Position numbers and translations under genes: made by a program. DNA of 64,000 bases from JAHBVH01 sp034432375 (GTDB taxonomy: Bacteria > Chloroflexota > Anaerolineae > Caldilineales > Caldilineaceae). This document shows positions 60,061-64,000 of this stretch, one piece after another; positions within the stretch are counted from its first letter, which is position 1, and the number at the start of each line of letters is the position of its first letter. The notes beneath the pieces are model-generated. The model was not told the origin of the DNA. It worked only from the letters and a program-made list of their open reading frames with translations, and ran no database searches. The stretch covers positions 1-64,000 of the forward strand of contig DAOUCA010000239.1 of NCBI GenBank assembly GCA_034432375.1, in the 5' to 3' direction.

Positions 60061-60112
60061 CGCATCTGTATCGTAGTGACACGGTATACCGTGTCACTAC
60101 GATACAGATGCG
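60061..60112. terminator. 52-base perfect palindrome between permease genes
   Basis: Halves 60061-60086 and 60087-60112 are exact reverse complements with no loop, core GTGACACGGTATACCGTGTC. It would form a cruciform or a long hairpin in the transcript and could tune expression of the downstream permease. Confidence 0.7.
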
Positions 60113-60161
60113 CTGACAGTTGTTTTCAAGAAGTTTACCGCTATCCAATCAACTAACGCAC

Positions 60162-61097
60162 ATGGCCACAGAAATCGTATCTTCAACCGCATCCATCCAC
60201 CGGGCCGAAAGCCACATCGTCGGCCAATCTAGGTTCACAATGGGCACGGTGCTCACCTATACCGTTTTGGCGTTGGGCGCGTTGCTCGTCGTTTTCCCTT
60301 TCATCTGGATGTTTTTCGGCTCCTTCAAAAACATTGTTGAGAGTAATGCGTATCCCCCGACGCTATTACCCCAGCAGTGGTATCCGCAAAATTACATCGA
60401 AGCATGGTTTAAACCGCCGAATACGTTGGGGCGCTACATCCTCAACTCGGTGCTGATCGCCACGGTCGGCACCAGCATCCAGGTGGCGATCTGTGCGCTG
60501 GCCGCCTACGCCTTTTCGCGACTGCGCTTCCTTGGGCGCGATCTGCTCTTTATGATCGTGCTGGCGACGACGATGATCCCCGGTGAAATCACCCTGATCC
60601 CCAACTTTGTCACCATTCGCCGATTTCCGTTGCTGGGTGGTAACGACCTCTTTGGCATGGGCGGCAGTGGTCTCTATGACACCTACGCCGCCATGATCCT
60701 GCCGGGGCTGGTGGGAGCCTTCAACATTTTTCTATTGCGCCAGGCCTTTCTGACCATCCCCAATGAGTTCTGGGAGGCAGCGCAGCTTGACGGCTGTAGC
60801 AGCTTTGGCTACCTGCGGCGCGTTGTTCTCCCCCTTTCGCTGCCGGCGCTCTTAACGGTTGGCATCTTTGGCTTTATCGGGCGCTGGAATGGCTTGCTCT
60901 GGCCGCTGCTCATCACCCGCAGCGAGATCATTCGTCCTGTGCAGATGGCGATGATCTACTATCAGAATGAGTTCCTCACCGATTTCGGTATGGTGATGGC
61001 TGCCTCGCTCATGGTGACGCTGCCGATTGTTGTGCTCTTCCTGTTGCTGCAACGCCAATTTATTGAAGGCATTATGTCAACGGGATTAAAAGGGTAA
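60162..61097 (+). CDS. Carbohydrate ABC transporter permease (MalG type)
   Basis: ATG 60162 gives 311 residues; earlier in-frame codons follow no ribosome site. Six membrane helices; EAA loop WEAAQLDGCSSFGYLRRVVL; C-terminus IEGIMSTGLKG as usual. It follows the MalF-type gene after the 52-base palindrome and precedes the binding-protein gene. Again no ATPase gene is encoded nearby. Confidence 0.92.
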   Translation: MATEIVSSTASIHRAESHIVGQSRFTMGTVLTYTVLALGALLVVFPFIWMFFGSFKNIVESNAYPPTLLPQQWYPQNYIEAWFKPPNTLGRYILNSVLIATVGTSIQVAICALAAYAFSRLRFLGRDLLFMIVLATTMIPGEITLIPNFVTIRRFPLLGGNDLFGMGGSGLYDTYAAMILPGLVGAFNIFLLRQAFLTIPNEFWEAAQLDGCSSFGYLRRVVLPLSLPALLTVGIFGFIGRWNGLLWPLLITRSEIIRPVQMAMIYYQNEFLTDFGMVMAASLMVTLPIVVLFLLLQRQFIEGIMSTGLKG

Positions 61098-61226
61098 ATC
61101 GGTAGATAAGGAAACAGGTAGTCAGGTAAATAAAGGTAGCCCTGTTTCCGTGTCTACCTGTTTCCGTGTCTACGTTTTTCCCCGTCCACTACTCAAAATG
61201 AATTTTCGCGTAAAGGAGACTTTCCC

Positions 61227-62576
61227 ATGACGAACAAATTGTCCCGTCGCCGATTTTTGGTGGCAGCCGGTAGCATTGCCGGTGCAACTGCATTGGCTGC
61301 CTGTGTGCCGGTTGCCCAAACTTCGGCCCCGGCCGGTGAAGCGGCCACCGCAGGGATCGCCGTGACCAGCGATGGCCTGGTGGAGATCGAATATTGGCAC
61401 CGTCAAGGTGGCGACACCGCACTGCTGCTCGAAACCCTGGCCGGTGAATTTAACGCGGCCAACGAAGGTGAAGTCAACGTTTTGCCGATTGCGCAGGGCA
61501 GCATTCAAGAGCTAAATCAAAAAGTGCGTGCCGCGGCGGCCGGCGGCGGGATGCCCGGTGCACTCATGGGCGACGACTATGACATCACCCAATACGCCTT
61601 TAGCAACATCTTGCAAGATCTTGATCCATACATCGCCGATGCCGAATATGGCCTGACCCAAGCGCAGATCGACGACATTCTGCCCGAGCAGTACAACCGT
61701 CACAAGCTCGACATCTACAACAACGCGCGCTACTCCTTCCCGATTGCCTTTAGCGCCTTTGCCACCTTCTGGAATGAAGATCTGTTGGCCAATGCCGGTC
61801 TCGAAAAGCCACCGGTCAGTTGGGACGATTTCCCCGAGTACGGTCGCACCGCCTCGGCTGCAAATGGCGATATCCCCGTTTGGCTGATCAGCGGGGCCGG
61901 CGACCGCTTTATCAGCTGCTTGCTTACCTATGGCGTGGAATGGGCAAAGCCGGGTGGTGAAGAGTCGAACTTTGATGCACCCGAAGCGTTGGAGATTATG
62001 AGCTGGTGGCGTGAACTCTCCGACGAAGGGCTGCTGACGGTCAGCAAAGAAGCACGCGACCTCTACGTCGCCCAGCAAAACTTGACCTACATGGACAGCT
62101 CGGCCAACGCCAACCGCTTCCATAACACCGTCACCGACTTTGCCTGGAATGGCGGTCTGCCGCCCCAACGCCACGACGGCGCACCGCTCACCGAGACCTA
62201 TGGTCCCGTCAACACCATCCCCAAGACCAGCCCAGAACAACAACTGGCCGGCTGGCGCTGGCTCAAGTTCCTGATCGAGCCGGCTGTCCACGCTCGCTAC
62301 GTCGCGCAGACCAGCTACTTCCCCAGCACCAAATCGGCGGTTGAGACCGACCTGCTGCAAGGCATCTACAGCGAGAACCCCATCGCTCGCCGCATGATCG
62401 ACGATGTTTCGGTCTACGCGCGCATCCTTGCCCCGAGCCCGGCGCTGCCTGAGATCCGCGGCGTCATCACCGCCAACGTGGTCGAAGAAGTGCTGCTGCA
62501 ACAGCTCAGCCCCGAAGAAGGGGTCAAGAAGCTCAAGGCAGAAGCCGATGCCGCGATTCGCAACGCGACGATGTAA
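61227..62576 (+). CDS. Sugar ABC transporter substrate-binding lipoprotein
   Basis: 449 residues. Tat-type motif LSRRRFLVAAG and lipobox ALAAC, then family 1 solute-binding features (VEIEYWHRQGGDTALLLETL; NARYSFPIAFSAFATFWNED). Strong AAAGGAG precedes ATG 61227. It sits after its two permeases, unlike the minus-strand operon, where the binding protein comes first. Ligand not determined; neighbouring isomerase suggests a sugar. Confidence 0.92.
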   Translation: MTNKLSRRRFLVAAGSIAGATALAACVPVAQTSAPAGEAATAGIAVTSDGLVEIEYWHRQGGDTALLLETLAGEFNAANEGEVNVLPIAQGSIQELNQKVRAAAAGGGMPGALMGDDYDITQYAFSNILQDLDPYIADAEYGLTQAQIDDILPEQYNRHKLDIYNNARYSFPIAFSAFATFWNEDLLANAGLEKPPVSWDDFPEYGRTASAANGDIPVWLISGAGDRFISCLLTYGVEWAKPGGEESNFDAPEALEIMSWWRELSDEGLLTVSKEARDLYVAQQNLTYMDSSANANRFHNTVTDFAWNGGLPPQRHDGAPLTETYGPVNTIPKTSPEQQLAGWRWLKFLIEPAVHARYVAQTSYFPSTKSAVETDLLQGIYSENPIARRMIDDVSVYARILAPSPALPEIRGVITANVVEEVLLQQLSPEEGVKKLKAEADAAIRNATM

Positions 62577-62600
62577 ATTGACTTGACCAATTTCGGTTGG

Positions 62601-62663
62601 CGAAGGATGATAGATGGTCGGTGGCTTCGACAGGCTCAGCCACCGACCATCTATCATCTTTCG
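62601..62663. terminator. 26-bp hairpin after binding-protein gene
   Basis: Arms 62601-62626 and 62638-62663 pair with one mismatch; the loop is TCGACAGGCTC, part of the TTCGAC...GCTCAG repeat family. T-rich sequence on the right arm is short. Confidence 0.6.
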
Positions 62664-62729
62664 TTGGTTCTATGTCCACATGGTTGCCCATGCGCTGACG
62701 ACCACCAACCAAGTCACGGAGTGTTCACT

Positions 62730-63698
62730 ATGCAGATTAACAACATCGGGATTGCGTTTGGGATTTCAGCAGGAGCAAGGCGTTGGGCGCGGCTAGAGGA
62801 AGGGCTTGGCTGGATTGCCGACCAGGGCTATCAATTGGTCGAGATGAACCCGCATTCAGTGGGTGTCATTGTCAACGGTGCGGTACGGCAGGATGTGCTG
62901 GCTGACTATGTCGCCGTGCTCAACAACTTTGGCCTGCACTACACGATTCATGGGCTGAATCGGCTCAACCTTGCCTACGACCCACGCCGTGATCTCTGCA
63001 AGCAGATCATGCGTGCCCAGATCGAAGTCTGTCACGCGATCAGCGCGAAAGTACTCGTTTATCACAGTGGCTTACAGGCGCTCGATCTGGTGCACTATGG
63101 CGTGCGGCGCACGCTGCTCAGCGATTATGAATTATTGTTCGGCGCGGAGCAGGAAATAGCAGCCCTGCGTGAACTCGGTCCGATTGCCGCTGATGCCGGC
63201 GTGCTGATCGGCATGGAAAATGGCGATTCGCACCAGTGGGAACACAACGTGATCGCCCAATTTGATCGCCCCCGCGGCGACCTATCCAAACATCATGCCC
63301 GGCTCCATATTCCGCCCATTGTGCGCCAACTCGAAGCAATCGACCACCCCAACGTTGGCATGACGCTCGATATTGCGCATCTGCACATCGCCGCGCACGA
63401 CTTGGGCTTTGACTATCTGGAAGCCGTGGAACAGGCCGCGCCGTGGGTGCGCCATCTCCACGCCAACGACAATTTTGGACGGCTCGATCAGGGCTTTGAC
63501 AATGAAGTTGATCGGTGGGCCTATGGCGAAGCGGATATCCATTTGCCGCCGGGTTGGGGTTCGATTCCGTATAAGGAAGTCTTTGCTCGATTGCCTGATT
63601 ATCAGGGCAACCTAATCCTCGAAATTAAAGCGGGATTCGCCGACTACTTTGGCGAAAGCCTGGCAATGATGCAGAAAATCATTAACAATCTCAGTTAG
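62730..63698 (+). CDS. Sugar phosphate isomerase/epimerase-like TIM barrel
   Basis: ATG 62730 gives 322 residues; upstream in-frame sequence is the hairpin. The AP-endonuclease-2/xylose isomerase-like fold shows AKVLVYHSG, GVLIGMENGDSHQW (Glu ligand), VGMTLDIAHLHIAAHD (Asp/His) and VRHLHANDN (His), then LILEIKAGF (Glu). These give a divalent metal site. It should isomerise or epimerise a sugar or inositol-related substrate. It is co-oriented with the transporter genes and the next binding-protein gene. Confidence 0.85.
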   Translation: MQINNIGIAFGISAGARRWARLEEGLGWIADQGYQLVEMNPHSVGVIVNGAVRQDVLADYVAVLNNFGLHYTIHGLNRLNLAYDPRRDLCKQIMRAQIEVCHAISAKVLVYHSGLQALDLVHYGVRRTLLSDYELLFGAEQEIAALRELGPIAADAGVLIGMENGDSHQWEHNVIAQFDRPRGDLSKHHARLHIPPIVRQLEAIDHPNVGMTLDIAHLHIAAHDLGFDYLEAVEQAAPWVRHLHANDNFGRLDQGFDNEVDRWAYGEADIHLPPGWGSIPYKEVFARLPDYQGNLILEIKAGFADYFGESLAMMQKIINNLS

Positions 63699-63714
63699 TA
63701 CAAGGAGAAATAAG

Positions 63715-64000
63715 ATGTTTCCTACGCACCAAAGTTCGCGCCGCACCTTCTTGAAAGGTGCCGCCCTCAGCAGCGTCGGTTTGGCGCTGGCCGCTTGTGT
63801 ACCGGTCGCACCCGCAGGCGCACCGACCGCGGGTGACACAGCCGGTGCCACGGCAGAAACGGTCGCCCTGCGCATGATGTCTAACTCGGGCGCCGACGCC
63901 ATTCCGGTCTTTGCGGATCTGCTGGCCAATGATTTCCGCAACGCGCACCCGGACATCGAGGTGACGATTGAACCGACACCTGACGGCTGGCAGGAGAAGT
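63715..64000 (+). CDS. Third ABC substrate-binding lipoprotein, 5' part (cut by window)
   Basis: ATG 63715 is preceded by AAGGAG. The 95 visible codons give a Tat motif (SSRRTFLKGAALSS), a lipobox (GLALAAC) and an Ala/Pro/Thr-rich linker, then the start of a solute-binding fold (VALRMMSNSGADAIPVF; DIEVTIEPTPDGWQEK). It continues beyond the window. It is 16 bases after the isomerase stop, in the same operon. Confidence 0.88.
   Translation, partial: MFPTHQSSRRTFLKGAALSSVGLALAACVPVAPAGAPTAGDTAGATAETVALRMMSNSGADAIPVFADLLANDFRNAHPDIEVTIEPTPDGWQEK

Noticed and set aside
1..64000. tRNA or rRNA genes
   Set aside because: No cloverleaf with a GTTCGA-type T loop and no conserved rRNA stretch was noticed by eye; a covariance model scan could still find one.

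Overview
The window looks like chromosomal DNA from a free-living member of the Chloroflexota (Anaerolineae/Caldilineae-like). This is an inference from gene content: STAND NTPases with long WD40 propellers, a CHAT protein, MalFG-type sugar ABC transporters with Tat/lipobox binding proteins, a clan AA protease paired with a DUF5678-like protein, and many short toxin-antitoxin-like genes. No rRNA, tRNA, CRISPR array or intact transposase was seen. Almost every intergenic gap carries a palindromic or tandem short repeat, and several repeat families recur across the window.

Layout. 0-1.2 kb: cupin and EF-hand genes. 1.6-5.9 kb: a large SARP/BTAD-NB-ARC-WD40 regulator preceded by helically phased direct repeats. 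5.9-7.7 kb: a promoter holding a perfect LexA-like box, a short terminated leader RNA, a soluble FtsK-like motor and a small membrane protein. 8-15.2 kb: sugar dehydrogenase, gatB, and dnaK-grpE-dnaJ on the minus strand. 15.9-23.3 kb: a NYN/LOTUS protein, an FtsX-type ABC exporter pair and an M24 peptidase. 23.4-31.8 kb: S41 protease, sugar-nucleotide epimerase, a CHAT protein without its catalytic dyad, gnd, a beta-lactamase-fold hydrolase and a DUF937 protein. 32-37.8 kb: cell-envelope genes (unknown helical protein, LysM membrane protein, M23 fusion, DUF4349 lipoprotein).

39.2-46.6 kb is the most distinctive part. Three toxin-antitoxin-like modules and the remains of a nuclease gene lie between a decayed 3' fragment of a WD40 gene and a full CHAT-NB-ARC-WD40 gene. 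The full gene is itself broken by an apparent one-base deletion exactly after its catalytic Cys motif. This looks like a conflict/defence island undergoing duplication and decay.

46.8-64 kb is a sugar or sugar-acid catabolic region. Two carbohydrate ABC transporters (binding protein plus two permeases each, no ATPase) sit beside an atypical SDR, a PhyH-type dioxygenase, an enolase-superfamily dehydratase/racemase, an aldo/keto reductase, a glycerophosphodiesterase, an MBL hydrolase and a sugar isomerase-like TIM barrel. The start of a third binding protein runs off the right edge. A mannonate dehydratase-like gene at 37.9 kb may belong to the same physiology. Strong hairpins at the border of several transporter genes suggest that transcript levels are set within the operons.

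Starts were chosen from visible ribosome binding sites and family alignments remembered from general knowledge; no database search was possible.
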